The notes under the pieces: model-generated
What the model saw: only the letters and a program-made list of their open reading frames with translations
Told to the model about the DNA's origin: nothing
The model's database searches: none
Part shown: positions 26,752 through 35,380 of the stretch, one piece after another
How positions within the stretch are numbered: position 1 is the stretch's first letter
Layout of the letters: each line of letters starts with the position of its first letter
DNA from: Cereibacter ovatus
GTDB lineage: Bacteria > Pseudomonadota > Alphaproteobacteria > Rhodobacterales > Rhodobacteraceae
Direction: 5' to 3'
DNA length: 64,000 nucleotides
Assembly (NCBI RefSeq): GCF_900207575.1
Contig: NZ_OAOQ01000002.1
Coordinates: 176,587-240,586 of the forward strand
Program-made: the position numbers and the translations under genes

Positions 26752-27440
26752 AGGTCGGCCCCCGCAAGCTGCACCCGCCGGTTCGAGATCCGCAGCACCC
26801 GCGCCGCCACCTGCTGCTTGGCGTTGCGGATCAGGTTCAGGTCATGGGTGGCGACAAGGATGGTTTTCCCCATCCGGTTCAGTTCGACCAGCAGGCGCAA
26901 CAGCCGCAGCGACATGTCCCAGTCAAGGTTGCCGGTGGGTTCGTCGGCCAGCACCACATCGGGCGACATGATGATGGCGCGCGCCACCGCCGCGCGTTGG
27001 CGTTCGCCCCCCGACAGCGACGGCGGCAGCGCATCGGCCAGTTGCCCCAGCCCGACCCATGCCAGCAGGTCGGCCAGATCCTGCGCGCTCGTGTCGCGGC
27101 CCGACACCGCCAGCGGCAGCGTAACGTTCGCCGCGATCGGCAGATGGTCGAGGAACTGGCAATCCTGATGCACGACCCCCATACGCCGGCGCATCCGCGC
27201 CACCTCGTCGCGGTCCAGACCGCGCACCTCGCGGTCGAAGATCGTGACGCGGCCTGCGGTGGGCAGCAGTTCGGCATAGCACAGTTTCAGGAAGGTCGAC
27301 TTGCCCGCGCCCGAAGGCCCGGTCAGGAAGTGGAACGACCCCGGCGTAAGGCGCAGCGATACGTCCGAGAGCAACTCTCCCCCGCCGTAGCTGTAGGCGA
27401 CATTGTCGAAGGCGATCACGCCCGGTTCTCCCTCAGTCAT
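26748..27440 (-). CDS. ftsE: cell-division ATP-binding protein FtsE
   Basis: 230 residues, single ABC ATPase. Walker A is TGPSGAGKST, Q-loop VHQDCQFL, signature LSGGERQRAAVARA, Walker B VVLADEPTGNLD and H-loop ATHD. FtsEX couples ATP use in the cytoplasm to cell-wall hydrolase control. I start it at the ATG at 27440 (MTEGEPGVIAF), since the in-frame reading 45 bases further upstream is not conserved in type. Divergent from the zinc-ribbon gene at 27584. Confidence 0.94.
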   Translation of the reverse strand: MTEGEPGVIAFDNVAYSYGGGELLSDVSLRLTPGSFHFLTGPSGAGKSTFLKLCYAELLPTAGRVTIFDREVRGLDRDEVARMRRRMGVVHQDCQFLDHLPIAANVTLPLAVSGRDTSAQDLADLLAWVGLGQLADALPPSLSGGERQRAAVARAIIMSPDVVLADEPTGNLDWDMSLRLLRLLVELNRMGKTILVATHDLNLIRNAKQQVAARVLRISNRRVQLAGADL

Positions 27441-27583
27441 CCCGCGGATGCGCGGGCAGTCTACGCAGGTCGGGCCCGGTTTCAATCGGGCTTGAAGAAG
27501 CGCCGGGCCACAAAGGCTTGGATGGGGGCGGCATCGTTGCTACAAGATGCCGCAAAACTACGGGCACGGGGCGGGAACGGGAC

Positions 27584-28621
27584 ATGCGGCTGATCTGTCC
27601 GAATTGCAATGCGCAATACGAAGTGTCCGATGCGGCGATCCCGCCGGAAGGCCGCGACGTGCAGTGTTCGAACTGCGGCCATGGCTGGTTTCATGCCCCC
27701 GGCGTGGTGGCGGGGCCAGATCCGCTGGCCCGTCCGCCTGTCACGCCCACATCCTGGCCGGAAGCGGCCCCCCCGCCCGCGGCATCGCTGCCCGAGCCCC
27801 CCGCGCCGGTGGACCCCTCTTTCCTGCGCGACGCGCCCCTGCCCGAGGATGAGGACGACGGGCCGGACGAGGTCCCCCCCGCCGCCCCGGTGGTTGTTCC
27901 GCCCAGCCGCAGTCTGGACGGCAGCCTGCTGGCCGTCCTGCGCGAAGAAGCCCTGCGCGAGGCCGAGCAGCGCCGGCGCGAGGCGCTTGGGATCGAGGCT
28001 GCTGGCGACGCCGGTCCCGCCGCGCCGCCACCCGTCGCAGAGCCCATGCCGGCTGATACGCCTGCGGTCACACCCGTCGCAGAGCCCGCGCTGGCTGATA
28101 CGCCTGTGGCCATGCCGGTCGCAGAGCCTGCGCCGGCTGATCCGCCTGCGGCCATGCCCGCTGCCGTGACGCAGGCCGCAGGCGCAACAGACCCCTGGCC
28201 CGAGCTTCGGCCACGGCTGCAACCCATCGCAGAGCCGGCGGTTCTGCCCGAGGCCGATCCCGATCCCGATCCCGACCCCCATCCCGTCGGGCCGCGGCCG
28301 CGCCGGGCGCTGCTGCCGGATATCGAAGAAATCAACTCGACCCTGCGGCCTGCCGATGGCCATTCCCCGGCGGCGGAGATGGTGGCGGGGCATGTGCCGC
28401 GGCCGTCGCGGGCGGCCTATCGGGCGGGGTTCATGCTGATGATCGTGATCGCGCTGGGGATTGCCACGCTTTACGTCATGGCGCCGCGTCTTGCGCAGGA
28501 AATGCCGGGCGCCGAGCCTGCGCTGCGCGCCTTCATGCGCATGGCCGACGAGGCGCGGCTGCTGCTTGACCGGCTGCTTGGCGCGGCGGTCGAGGTGGTG
28601 CGTTCCGCCTCGGACCGCTAA
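27584..28621 (+). CDS. MJ0042-type zinc-ribbon membrane protein
   Basis: 345 residues. The first 40 residues are an MJ0042 zinc ribbon (CPNCNAQYEV...VQCSNCGHGWFH, two CxxC pairs). A long Pro/Ala/Asp-rich, probably disordered middle contains three 14-residue repeats (residues about 150-191) and a DPDPDPDP run. One membrane helix (about 284-306, FMLMIVIALGIATLYVM) follows, with a short C-terminal tail. Placement beside ftsEX is standard in alphaproteobacteria; the role is unknown. Confidence 0.82.
   Translation: MRLICPNCNAQYEVSDAAIPPEGRDVQCSNCGHGWFHAPGVVAGPDPLARPPVTPTSWPEAAPPPAASLPEPPAPVDPSFLRDAPLPEDEDDGPDEVPPAAPVVVPPSRSLDGSLLAVLREEALREAEQRRREALGIEAAGDAGPAAPPPVAEPMPADTPAVTPVAEPALADTPVAMPVAEPAPADPPAAMPAAVTQAAGATDPWPELRPRLQPIAEPAVLPEADPDPDPDPHPVGPRPRRALLPDIEEINSTLRPADGHSPAAEMVAGHVPRPSRAAYRAGFMLMIVIALGIATLYVMAPRLAQEMPGAEPALRAFMRMADEARLLLDRLLGAAVEVVRSASDR
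28031..28156 (+). repeat. three in-frame 42-bp tandem repeats within the zinc-ribbon gene
   Basis: Units at 28031-28072, 28073-28114 and 28115-28156 each encode a variant of PVAEPxxADTPAxxP. Because 42 is a multiple of three, copy-number change would keep the reading frame. The units differ at several bases, so the array is not newly formed. Confidence 0.9.
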
Positions 28622-28811
28622 GGCGCGATCGGGCCCATCCACGATCCGACCGGCGCGGTTGCGTTCAGGCCCAGCCGGCGGTCCTGTGCTGCGGTTTCGG
28701 ACCCGCCGGGTGCGACGCCAGCGGCCGGGGGGCGGCGCGATACAAGGCATCTCTCGCCGTTGGACGTTCCAAATGCGGGTGTCGTTCGCGATCTGCCTTG
28801 CTGGTGCGGGC

Positions 28812-28829
28812 CGCGGGGGGCACCCCGCG
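28812..28829 (-). terminator. hairpin directly after the TIGR02302 gene
   Basis: CGCGGGG / CCCCGCG, a 7-bp stem with a four-base loop, abuts the stop codon on the minus strand. There is no T-tract, so it is a possible terminator only. Confidence 0.35.
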
Positions 28830-31319
28830 TCAATACATGTCCAGAAGCCGGCGCAGATAGTCGCGTTCGATCTCGGGGCGGGACTGGTCGCCGCTGCGGC
28901 GGCGGATCTCGTCCAGCAGATCCTGCGCGCGGCGATAGACATCTTCGCCCTGAAGCATGTTGCGATCCGATCCGATGCGGCCGGTCTCACCCGGTTCGCG
29001 GCCCAGGGGATCGCGCTGGCTGTTCGGATCGGCACGGCCGAAGGCTTCGCCCTGCGCCTGCCCGTCCTGCTGGCGGCCTTCCTGGGCCATGGCCTCGCCC
29101 AGGTCGCGCATCCCTTCACGCAGGGCCTCCATCGCCTCGGCCTGCCGGTCAAGCGCGCCGGGCAGGTCGCCGTCGCGCAGTGCGCGTTCGGCATCCTCCA
29201 TCGCGCGGCCGGCATCGTTCAGCGCGCGGCGACCGCTTTCGCCGCGCTCGCTGCCCTGACCGGGAAGCTGGCTGTCGTCCAGCCCGTTCAGGCGGTTGCG
29301 CAGATCGCGCTGACGCTCGGCCAGGCTGCGGCCGTCCTGGCCTTCGCCCTGCTGGCCTTGCCCGGGCTGCCCTTCGCCCTGCTGACCGTTCGGGCCCTGC
29401 TGCAACTGGCGGAAGGCATCGTCGGACAGGCCCTGCTGATCGCGCAGCGTGTCGGACAGGTCGCGCATCGATTGGCTGCCCGGCCCCTGACCCTGCCCCT
29501 CGCCCATGGTGACCTGCATGTTCTCCATCAGCTGACGCATCATTTCCATCAGCTCGGCCGCTTCGGCCATCCGGCCCTGCTCCATCAACTCTTGCAGCTT
29601 GTCCAGCATCTGCTGCAACTGATCGCCCGACAACTCCATCATCTGCCGGTTTTCGGACGGCTGCTGATCGGGGTTGCGCCGGGCTTCCTCGGTCAGTTCG
29701 CGCATGTAGGTTTCAAGCGCCTGACGCATCTCGTCCATCAGCTTCTGGATCTCGTCGGCCGAGGCGCCGTTGCGGATCGCCTCGTTCAGCCGGTCCTGCG
29801 CGCGGCGCAACTGTTCCAGCGCCGACGCAAGATCGCCCTCTTCCACCAGAAGCGCGATCTGCCAAAGCTGTTCGGCAATCTCGTCGCGGGCGGCGGGGGT
29901 CAGGGTCGCGGCCTCGGCGTCCAGCCGGCGCAACAGGACACGGGTGCGCAGAAAGGCGGCTTCCTTGCGAAACAGTCCTTCGGGGGCATGGGTCACGGCC
30001 TTCAGGATCTGCGCGCTGCGCGGGCCGTTCGCCGTCGTCCACAGCAGATCGCGGCGCAATTCGATCAGCGCCGCGGCCAGCGGATCGAAGAAGCGCCGTC
30101 CCGGCAGCACGACGTGCAGCGGCGCGGCCACGCCGTCCTGCATGGCGGCGTCGGTGACGGAAAGGTTGATGATGACCGGAAGATTGGCGAAGGGATGTTT
30201 CGACAGATCCTCGACCAGCACTTCGGTGAATTCTGTGCGCGAACCCGAAATTGGCAGCGGCAGATCCAGCACCACCGGCTCTTGCGGTTCGGGATCGCGG
30301 GCAAGGCCATGGCGGCGGTCGACCGCCGCCAGATCCAGCGAGATGGCCGCCCGCCCGCCGGTCACGCCGTAATCGTCCTGCGCGGTGAAGCCCAGCTTCA
30401 TCCGGCCGTCGGCTTCGCGGTCCATCGGGCCCTGGGCTGCGATGCCGGGCGGGCTGTCGGGCAGCGCCACCACCTGCCAGACCCGGCCACCGCGGCCGTC
30501 GATCTCGACCTGACCGCTGCGTGTCACGTCGAAATCCTGCGCCGGGCCGGGCACCGGATCGCCCGCGGGACGGCCCGAGACGGTCTCGGTCACGCCAAGG
30601 GCGCCGATCTCGCCATAAAGGCGAAGCTGGATGCGGCTGCCGGTGGGCAAGGTGATGTCGGGTGCGGAAATGTCGTTCAGATACAGCGCGGGCTTGCCGG
30701 TATAGGCGGGGGGCTGCGCCCAGCCTTCCCAGCTTGGGCCCCCCACCATCGCCTCGGCCCCGCCGGGGCCAAGCCCCGCCACCGATCCCACCCGCCAGAC
30801 CGAGCCGAAAAGCCCCGCCACCACCAGCGCCGTCAGCGCCAGATAGCGCAGCGCAAAGGGATCGCGCCGCGCCAGCCGCAGGTCAGGGGCCACCGGCCGC
30901 GCCCGTGCCGCACGTTCGGCCATCCGGCGCTGATGCGCGGCCCAGATCGCACGCGACCACGCATCGCCCGCGCCAATCGCCTGCCGGTCCGCCATCGACG
31001 AGATCGGCCGCCCGGGAAGCGAGGCATCCAGCCGCGCCAGCGCCTCGGCCCGCCGGGGGTGGCGGAAGGCGCGCAGCCCGAAGATCAGCGCCGCCAGACC
31101 ACCCAGACCCGCCGCGATCAGCCCGCCCCGCACCCAGCCCGCCGGCGCCAGATCGTGCAGCCCAAGCACCAGCGCCGCCAGCGTCGCCGCCAGCACCGAC
31201 CACAGGTGCCAGAACGCCCTTACCAGCCGTTCCGCCCACAGCCCCGCCCATGTCAGCCGAAGCGGCCAGATCAGGCGGCGAAGGGCGGTTTCGGTCGCGG
31301 GGTCGGGGTCTTGTGCCAT
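28830..31319 (-). CDS. TIGR02302 / DUF4175 family membrane protein
   Basis: 829 residues. Two or three N-terminal hydrophobic segments (about residues 35-90 and 155-172) precede a large soluble part. Residues about 500-640 are helical and charged (EEARRNPDQQPSENRQMMELSGDQLQQML), followed by a Gln/Gly-rich stretch (GQGQGPGSQS, QGEGQPGQGQQGEGQDG). This is the alphaproteobacterial family TIGR02302, function unknown, regularly located downstream of lysA as here (28-base gap). It is likely the last gene of the argH-lysA operon. Confidence 0.85.
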   Translation of the reverse strand: MAQDPDPATETALRRLIWPLRLTWAGLWAERLVRAFWHLWSVLAATLAALVLGLHDLAPAGWVRGGLIAAGLGGLAALIFGLRAFRHPRRAEALARLDASLPGRPISSMADRQAIGAGDAWSRAIWAAHQRRMAERAARARPVAPDLRLARRDPFALRYLALTALVVAGLFGSVWRVGSVAGLGPGGAEAMVGGPSWEGWAQPPAYTGKPALYLNDISAPDITLPTGSRIQLRLYGEIGALGVTETVSGRPAGDPVPGPAQDFDVTRSGQVEIDGRGGRVWQVVALPDSPPGIAAQGPMDREADGRMKLGFTAQDDYGVTGGRAAISLDLAAVDRRHGLARDPEPQEPVVLDLPLPISGSRTEFTEVLVEDLSKHPFANLPVIINLSVTDAAMQDGVAAPLHVVLPGRRFFDPLAAALIELRRDLLWTTANGPRSAQILKAVTHAPEGLFRKEAAFLRTRVLLRRLDAEAATLTPAARDEIAEQLWQIALLVEEGDLASALEQLRRAQDRLNEAIRNGASADEIQKLMDEMRQALETYMRELTEEARRNPDQQPSENRQMMELSGDQLQQMLDKLQELMEQGRMAEAAELMEMMRQLMENMQVTMGEGQGQGPGSQSMRDLSDTLRDQQGLSDDAFRQLQQGPNGQQGEGQPGQGQQGEGQDGRSLAERQRDLRNRLNGLDDSQLPGQGSERGESGRRALNDAGRAMEDAERALRDGDLPGALDRQAEAMEALREGMRDLGEAMAQEGRQQDGQAQGEAFGRADPNSQRDPLGREPGETGRIGSDRNMLQGEDVYRRAQDLLDEIRRRSGDQSRPEIERDYLRRLLDMY

Positions 31320-31347
31320 GCGCCTCGCCTGAAACAGGCTGTGCGCG

Positions 31348-32613
31348 TCACAGCCATTCGGGGATGCTATCGCGCTTCAGGATTTCGTCAAACGTCGGCC
31401 GCGCGCGAATGACGGCGAAGTGATCGTCCTTCACCAGCACTTCGGGCACCAGCGGTCGGGTGTTGTATTCCGACGCCATCACCGCGCCATAGGCCCCGGC
31501 GGATCGGAAAGCCACCAGATCGCCCTCGGCCATGGGGGGCAGGGGGCGGGCCTTGGCGAAGGTGTCGCCGGTTTCGCAGACCGGACCCACCACGTCATAG
31601 GGCCGGGGCTCGGTTGCGGGCGCGGGTTCGTCCAGCGGCACGATGTCGTGATGCGCGCCATACATCGACGGCCGCACCAGATCGTTCATCGCCGCGTCAA
31701 GGATCAGGAAATCGCGGCCCTCGCCTTCCTTCACATAGATCACGCGCGCCACCAGCACGCCGGAATTGCCCGCGATCAGCCGGCCCGGCTCGATCTCGAT
31801 CTCGCAGCCCAGATGGCCCACGGTGCGCTTGATCAGCGCGCCGTAATCCAGCGGCAGCGGCGGCGCCTCGTTCGAGCGGGTGTAGGGGATGCCCAGACCC
31901 CCGCCCAGATCCAGCCGGCGGATCTCGTGGCCCTCGGCGCGCAGGCGGCCGGTCAGGTCGGCCACCTTCAGATAGGCCTGTTCGAACGGTTCCAGCTTGG
32001 TCAGTTGCGAGCCGATGTGGACATCGATTCCCACCACCTCAAGCCCGGGAAGGCGGGCGGCCTCGGCATAGACCTCGGAGGCGCGGGCGATCGGGATGCC
32101 GAACTTGTTTTCCTTCTTGCCGGTCGCGATCTTCTCGTGCGTGCGGGCATCGACATCGGGGTTCACCCGCACCGCGATGGGCGCGCGCAGCCCCATCGCG
32201 GTCGCCACCTCGGACAGTGCCCGCATTTCGGGTTCGGATTCGACGTTGAACTGGCGGATGCCGCCTTCCAGCGCCAACCGCATCTCCTCGCGGGTTTTGC
32301 CGACGCCGGAAAACACGATGCGGTCGCCCGGCACGCCGGCCGCCCGCGCGCGGCGGTATTCCCCGCCCGAGACCACATCCATCCCCGCGCCCAGATCGCC
32401 CAGCACCTTCAGAACCGCCAGATTGGACAGCGACTTGATCGCGAAGCAGACCATGTGCGGCAGCGGTGAAAGCGCCTCGGTGAACAGGTGGTAGTGGCGC
32501 GTCAGCGTCGCGGTGGAATAGCAGTAGAACGGGGTGCCGACGGTGGCCGCGATGTCGGACAGGCGGACATCCTCGGCGTGGAGGCTTCCGGTGCGGTAAA
32601 GGAAATGGTCCAT
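31348..32613 (-). CDS. lysA: diaminopimelate decarboxylase
   Basis: 421 residues, PLP-dependent fold III decarboxylase that converts meso-diaminopimelate to lysine. The PLP lysine lies in CFAIKSLSN (about residue 59), the phosphate-binding glycine loop is LDLGGGLGIPY, and the C-terminal active-site cysteine is in GPVCETGDTFA. CGAGAGATC precedes the ATG. Gene order argH - lptM-like - lysA is a recurrent alphaproteobacterial grouping of arginine and lysine end steps. Confidence 0.96.
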   Translation of the reverse strand: MDHFLYRTGSLHAEDVRLSDIAATVGTPFYCYSTATLTRHYHLFTEALSPLPHMVCFAIKSLSNLAVLKVLGDLGAGMDVVSGGEYRRARAAGVPGDRIVFSGVGKTREEMRLALEGGIRQFNVESEPEMRALSEVATAMGLRAPIAVRVNPDVDARTHEKIATGKKENKFGIPIARASEVYAEAARLPGLEVVGIDVHIGSQLTKLEPFEQAYLKVADLTGRLRAEGHEIRRLDLGGGLGIPYTRSNEAPPLPLDYGALIKRTVGHLGCEIEIEPGRLIAGNSGVLVARVIYVKEGEGRDFLILDAAMNDLVRPSMYGAHHDIVPLDEPAPATEPRPYDVVGPVCETGDTFAKARPLPPMAEGDLVAFRSAGAYGAVMASEYNTRPLVPEVLVKDDHFAVIRARPTFDEILKRDSIPEWL

Positions 32614-32632
32614 GATCTCTCGGGGAAGGGGG

Positions 32633-32950
32633 TCAGGCCGCGGGGCGCGACCGCAGGAACAGGTAAAGCGGCAGCCCGCACGAGACGCCGATCAGGAAGA
32701 TCGCCGGAATGGCCAGCAGGCGGCGCCAGTCGCGGGTCTGGAAGGTTTCCGCCAGAATCCAGACCGTCAGCGCGATGGCCGCGATGGTCAGATCCCAGAC
32801 AAGGCCGGTGGTCGAGGCATTGACATACCACGCATCGATCATGCCGCCGAAGCCTTCGCCGGTCTGCCACATGTAGCTGATGAAGTGATACATCGGATGG
32901 GTGGCGCCCCAGATCGCAAGGGCAAGGAAGATCATGCGCAGCGGGGTCAT
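32633..32950 (-). CDS. DUF2834 membrane protein
   Basis: 105 residues with three hydrophobic segments (about 5-20, 48-65, 76-97). The text LALAIWGATHPMYHFISYM and FGGMIDAWYVNASTTGLVWDL matches DUF2834, small inner-membrane proteins of unknown function. A strong GGAGGAG lies upstream of the ATG at 32950. It sits one base after a small lipoprotein gene and 19 bases before lysA. Confidence 0.82.
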   Translation of the reverse strand: MTPLRMIFLALAIWGATHPMYHFISYMWQTGEGFGGMIDAWYVNASTTGLVWDLTIAAIALTVWILAETFQTRDWRRLLAIPAIFLIGVSCGLPLYLFLRSRPAA

Positions 32951-32951
32951 G

Positions 32952-33164
32952 TCAGAATGCTCCTCCAAGGGCCAGGCCAAGATTGCCGATACTGGTGCCG
33001 ACCGAGGCGCCATACGGGCTGACGCCGACGCTGGCCGGGCCGTAACGGGTCGAGATGTGGGGCGTGACGGTGGTTCCGCCCGGCCCCACGCCCACCCCCA
33101 CGCCGACATGCGGCGCCGAGGGGGTGCAGGCCGCCAGCGTCAGGATCACCGTCAGCGCCCGCAT
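32952..33164 (-). CDS. small glycine/valine-rich lipoprotein
   Basis: 70 residues. MRALTVILTLAACTPS carries a lipobox (LAAC, Cys13), and the mature part is a low-complexity VGVGVGVGPGG stretch followed by repeated Gly-Val-Ser motifs. I do not recognise a family. It is bracketed by two genes at spacings of two and one bases, so it is a real member of the argH-lysA operon rather than a chance frame. Note the very short mature protein. Confidence 0.65.
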   Translation of the reverse strand: MRALTVILTLAACTPSAPHVGVGVGVGPGGTTVTPHISTRYGPASVGVSPYGASVGTSIGNLGLALGGAF

Positions 33165-33166
33165 GG

Positions 33167-33319
33167 TCAGCCGCCCTTCCGGATGCCGAATTCGGCCGTG
33201 CCGCCGATGGACAGGCCCGGCTTCACCGCCATCGGCTGATCGGTGCCGGGCTTCAGCGGCGGGCCATCCACGCCGCAACCGGCCAGGAGCAGGGTGGCAA
33301 GGATCAGCGGTCGGATCAT
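33167..33319 (-). CDS. LptM-like small lipoprotein
   Basis: 50 residues: [25 protein letters not shown]... The lipobox LAGC (Cys15) is followed at once by [10 protein letters not shown], which matches the CGxxGPL-x-P motif of LptM (formerly YifL), a lipoprotein that helps assemble the LptD/LptE outer-membrane translocon in enterobacteria. That role here is inference. The ATG overlaps the argH stop (ATGA) and the gene ends two bases before the next start. In E. coli the homologue lies beside dapF, so linkage to lysine biosynthesis genes is a shared feature. Confidence 0.8.
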   Translation of the reverse strand: MIRPLILATLLLAGCGVDGPPLKPGTDQPMAVKPGLSIGGTAEFGIRKGG

Positions 33320-34731
33320 GCGGTCATCCCCAGATGTTCTTTCCAGCGCGCCACCTGCGCGCGGACATTGTCGGGTGCGGTGCCGCCGTAAGAGGTGCGG
33401 CTGCGAACCGAGTTTTCCACCCCCAGAACGGCGAACACGTCCGGCCGGATGCCGGGGTGGACGGTCTGCATGTCGGCCAGCGTCAGGTCGGGCAGGTCGC
33501 AGCCCTGTGCCTCGGCCATGGCGACCAGCGTGCCGGTGACGTGATGGGCCTCGCGGAACGGAAGGCCCAGTTCGCGCACCAGCCAGTCGGCCAGATCGGT
33601 CGCGGTGGAAAACCCCGACGCCGCCGAGGCCGCCAGCGCGTCACGGTTGGCCTGCATGTCGGCCACCATGCCCGTCATCGCGGCAAGGCCCAGCATCAGC
33701 GTGTCGGCCGCGTCGAAGACCTGTTCCTTGTCCTCTTGCATGTCCTTGGAATAGGTCAGCGGCAGGCCCTTCATCACCGTGAACAGCGCCACCGCCGCCC
33801 CCAGCACCCGGCCCAGCTTGGCGCGCAGAAGCTCCGCCGCGTCGGGGTTCTTCTTCTGCGGCATGATCGAAGATCCGGTGGTCCAGCGATCCGACAGCCG
33901 CACGAAGCGGAACTGCGCCGAGGACCAGATCACCAGTTCCTCGGCAAAGCGCGACAGGTGCATGGCGCAGATCGCCGAAGCCGACAGGAATTCCAGCGCG
34001 AAGTCACGGTCGCTGACCGAATCGAGGCTGTTGGCCGTCGGTCGGTCGAAGCCAAGCGCCGCCGCCGTCATGTGCCTGTCGATCGGGAAGGACGTCCCCG
34101 CCAGTGCCGCCGCCCCCAGCGGACATTCGTTCATCCGGGCGCGGGCATCGGCAAAGCGCGAACGGTCGCGGGCCAGCATCTCGACATAGGCCAGCATGTG
34201 GTGGCCCCATGTCACCGGCTGCGCGGTTTGCAGATGGGTAAAGCCCGGCATCACCCAGCCGGCCCCCGCCTCGGCCTGCGCGACGAAGGCCTGCATCAGC
34301 GCCTCGATTCCGGTGATGGCGGCGTCGCACTGGTCGCGCACCCACAGCCGGAAATCGACCGCGACCTGATCGTTGCGCGAGCGGGCGGTGTGAAGACGGC
34401 CGGCGGGCTCGCCGATCAGATCCTTCAGCCGGGCCTCGACGTTCATGTGGATGTCTTCCAGTTCGACCCGGAAGGGGAAATCTCCGGCTTCGATCTCTGA
34501 CAACACCGTGAGAAGACCTTCCCCGATCGCTTCGGCATCTTTAGGGGTAAGGATGCCCTGCGCCGCCAGCATCGCGGCATGGGCGCGCGAGCCACGGATG
34601 TCCTGCGCGTAAAGCCGCTGGTCGAAGCCGATCGAGGCGTTGATCGCCTGCATGATCGCATCGGGCCCCGCGGCGAAGCGCCCGCCCCACATGGCGTTGG
34701 CGGCGGAAGGGGTCGTGGAAGCGTCGGACAT
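33316..34731 (-). CDS. argH: argininosuccinate lyase
   Basis: 471 residues, fumarase/aspartase superfamily. It splits argininosuccinate to arginine and fumarate. The signature loop [11 protein letters not shown] (about residues 285-295) holds the catalytic serine; [14 protein letters not shown] and [14 protein letters not shown] supply the substrate and base residues. It is the first gene of the leftward operon to lysA. Its ATG is only 22 bases from the ATG of the divergent TlpA-like gene, so the promoter regions must overlap coding sequence. Confidence 0.97.
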   Translation of the reverse strand: MSDASTTPSAANAMWGGRFAAGPDAIMQAINASIGFDQRLYAQDIRGSRAHAAMLAAQGILTPKDAEAIGEGLLTVLSEIEAGDFPFRVELEDIHMNVEARLKDLIGEPAGRLHTARSRNDQVAVDFRLWVRDQCDAAITGIEALMQAFVAQAEAGAGWVMPGFTHLQTAQPVTWGHHMLAYVEMLARDRSRFADARARMNECPLGAAALAGTSFPIDRHMTAAALGFDRPTANSLDSVSDRDFALEFLSASAICAMHLSRFAEELVIWSSAQFRFVRLSDRWTTGSSIMPQKKNPDAAELLRAKLGRVLGAAVALFTVMKGLPLTYSKDMQEDKEQVFDAADTLMLGLAAMTGMVADMQANRDALAASAASGFSTATDLADWLVRELGLPFREAHHVTGTLVAMAEAQGCDLPDLTLADMQTVHPGIRPDVFAVLGVENSVRSRTSYGGTAPDNVRAQVARWKEHLGMTA

Positions 34732-34753
34732 GGGAAGCCTTTGGGGAGGTGAA

Positions 34754-35308
34754 ATGCTGCGTGTGCTGTTTGCCGTGATCTACACGGCCTTGACCTTCGG
34801 TGCAAACGGCGCGGCAATGGCAGGCCCGGCCGAGGCGGCGGCGCTTTTGTCGGGCGACATGAAGAAGCTGGTGATCCATCCCGAGCCGAAGCCCCTGCCG
34901 GATGTGGGCCTGCTGGGCCTGGACGAGGCGCCGCAGAGCCTTTCGGACTGGCGCGGCCAATGGGTGGTGGCGAATTTCTGGGCCACATGGTGCGCGCCCT
35001 GCCGGCAAGAGATGCCCTCGCTTGACCGGCTGGAGGCGGCGATGGGCGGTGAGCGGCTGGCGGTGGTGACAATCGCCACCGGGCGCAATGCGGTGCCCGC
35101 GATCACGCGGTTCTTTGACGAGGCCGGGGTCACGCGGCTGACGGCGCTGCGCGATCCGAAATCGGGGCTGGCGCGGCAGATCGGGGTGATGGGCTTGCCG
35201 GTGACGCTGGTTCTGGACCCCGAGGGCCGCGAGGTGGCACGGCTGATCGGCGATGCCGAATGGGACGCGCCCGAGGCGCTGGCGGTGCTGGGGGCGATGA
35301 TCCGCTGA
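34754..35308 (+). CDS. tlpA: TlpA/ResA-family periplasmic thioredoxin-like protein
   Basis: 184 residues. A hydrophobic N-terminus ([21 protein letters not shown]) acts as signal or anchor; the thioredoxin domain has the redox motif [15 protein letters not shown] (WCxPC, about residues 75-89) and the cis-proline in [12 protein letters not shown]. TlpA-like proteins reduce periplasmic disulfides, often for cytochrome oxidase or cytochrome c assembly. GGGGAGGTGAA immediately precedes the ATG. Divergent from argH with 22 bases between starts, so both promoters may sit inside the opposing gene. Confidence 0.87.
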   Translation: MLRVLFAVIYTALTFGANGAAMAGPAEAAALLSGDMKKLVIHPEPKPLPDVGLLGLDEAPQSLSDWRGQWVVANFWATWCAPCRQEMPSLDRLEAAMGGERLAVVTIATGRNAVPAITRFFDEAGVTRLTALRDPKSGLARQIGVMGLPVTLVLDPEGREVARLIGDAEWDAPEALAVLGAMIR

Positions 35309-35335
35309 TGTCGCGACCCTCGCCGGGGGCAGGAG

Positions 35336-35367
35336 CCTCCGGCGGGGATATTTCTGCCAGAATGAAA
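35336..35367 (+). repeat. dispersed intergenic element, copy 1
   Basis: The sequence CCTCCGGCGGGGATATTT followed by CTGCCAGAATGAAA lies in the 72-base gap after tlpA. The reverse complement of its core (TTTCATTCTGGC then AAATATCCC) recurs at 41828-41856. I recall similar strings often between genes in Rhodobacterales genomes. A flanking CGCCGG/CCGGCG inverted repeat (from about 35320) can fold. Confidence 0.65.
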
Positions 35368-35380
35368 GCGCGGGCGCGGG

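Noticed and set aside
28461-31412. A plus-strand open frame of about 983 codons opposite the TIGR02302 gene
   Set aside because: It is the shadow of a well-supported minus-strand gene; composition is His/Gln/Arg-rich and no domain is seen.
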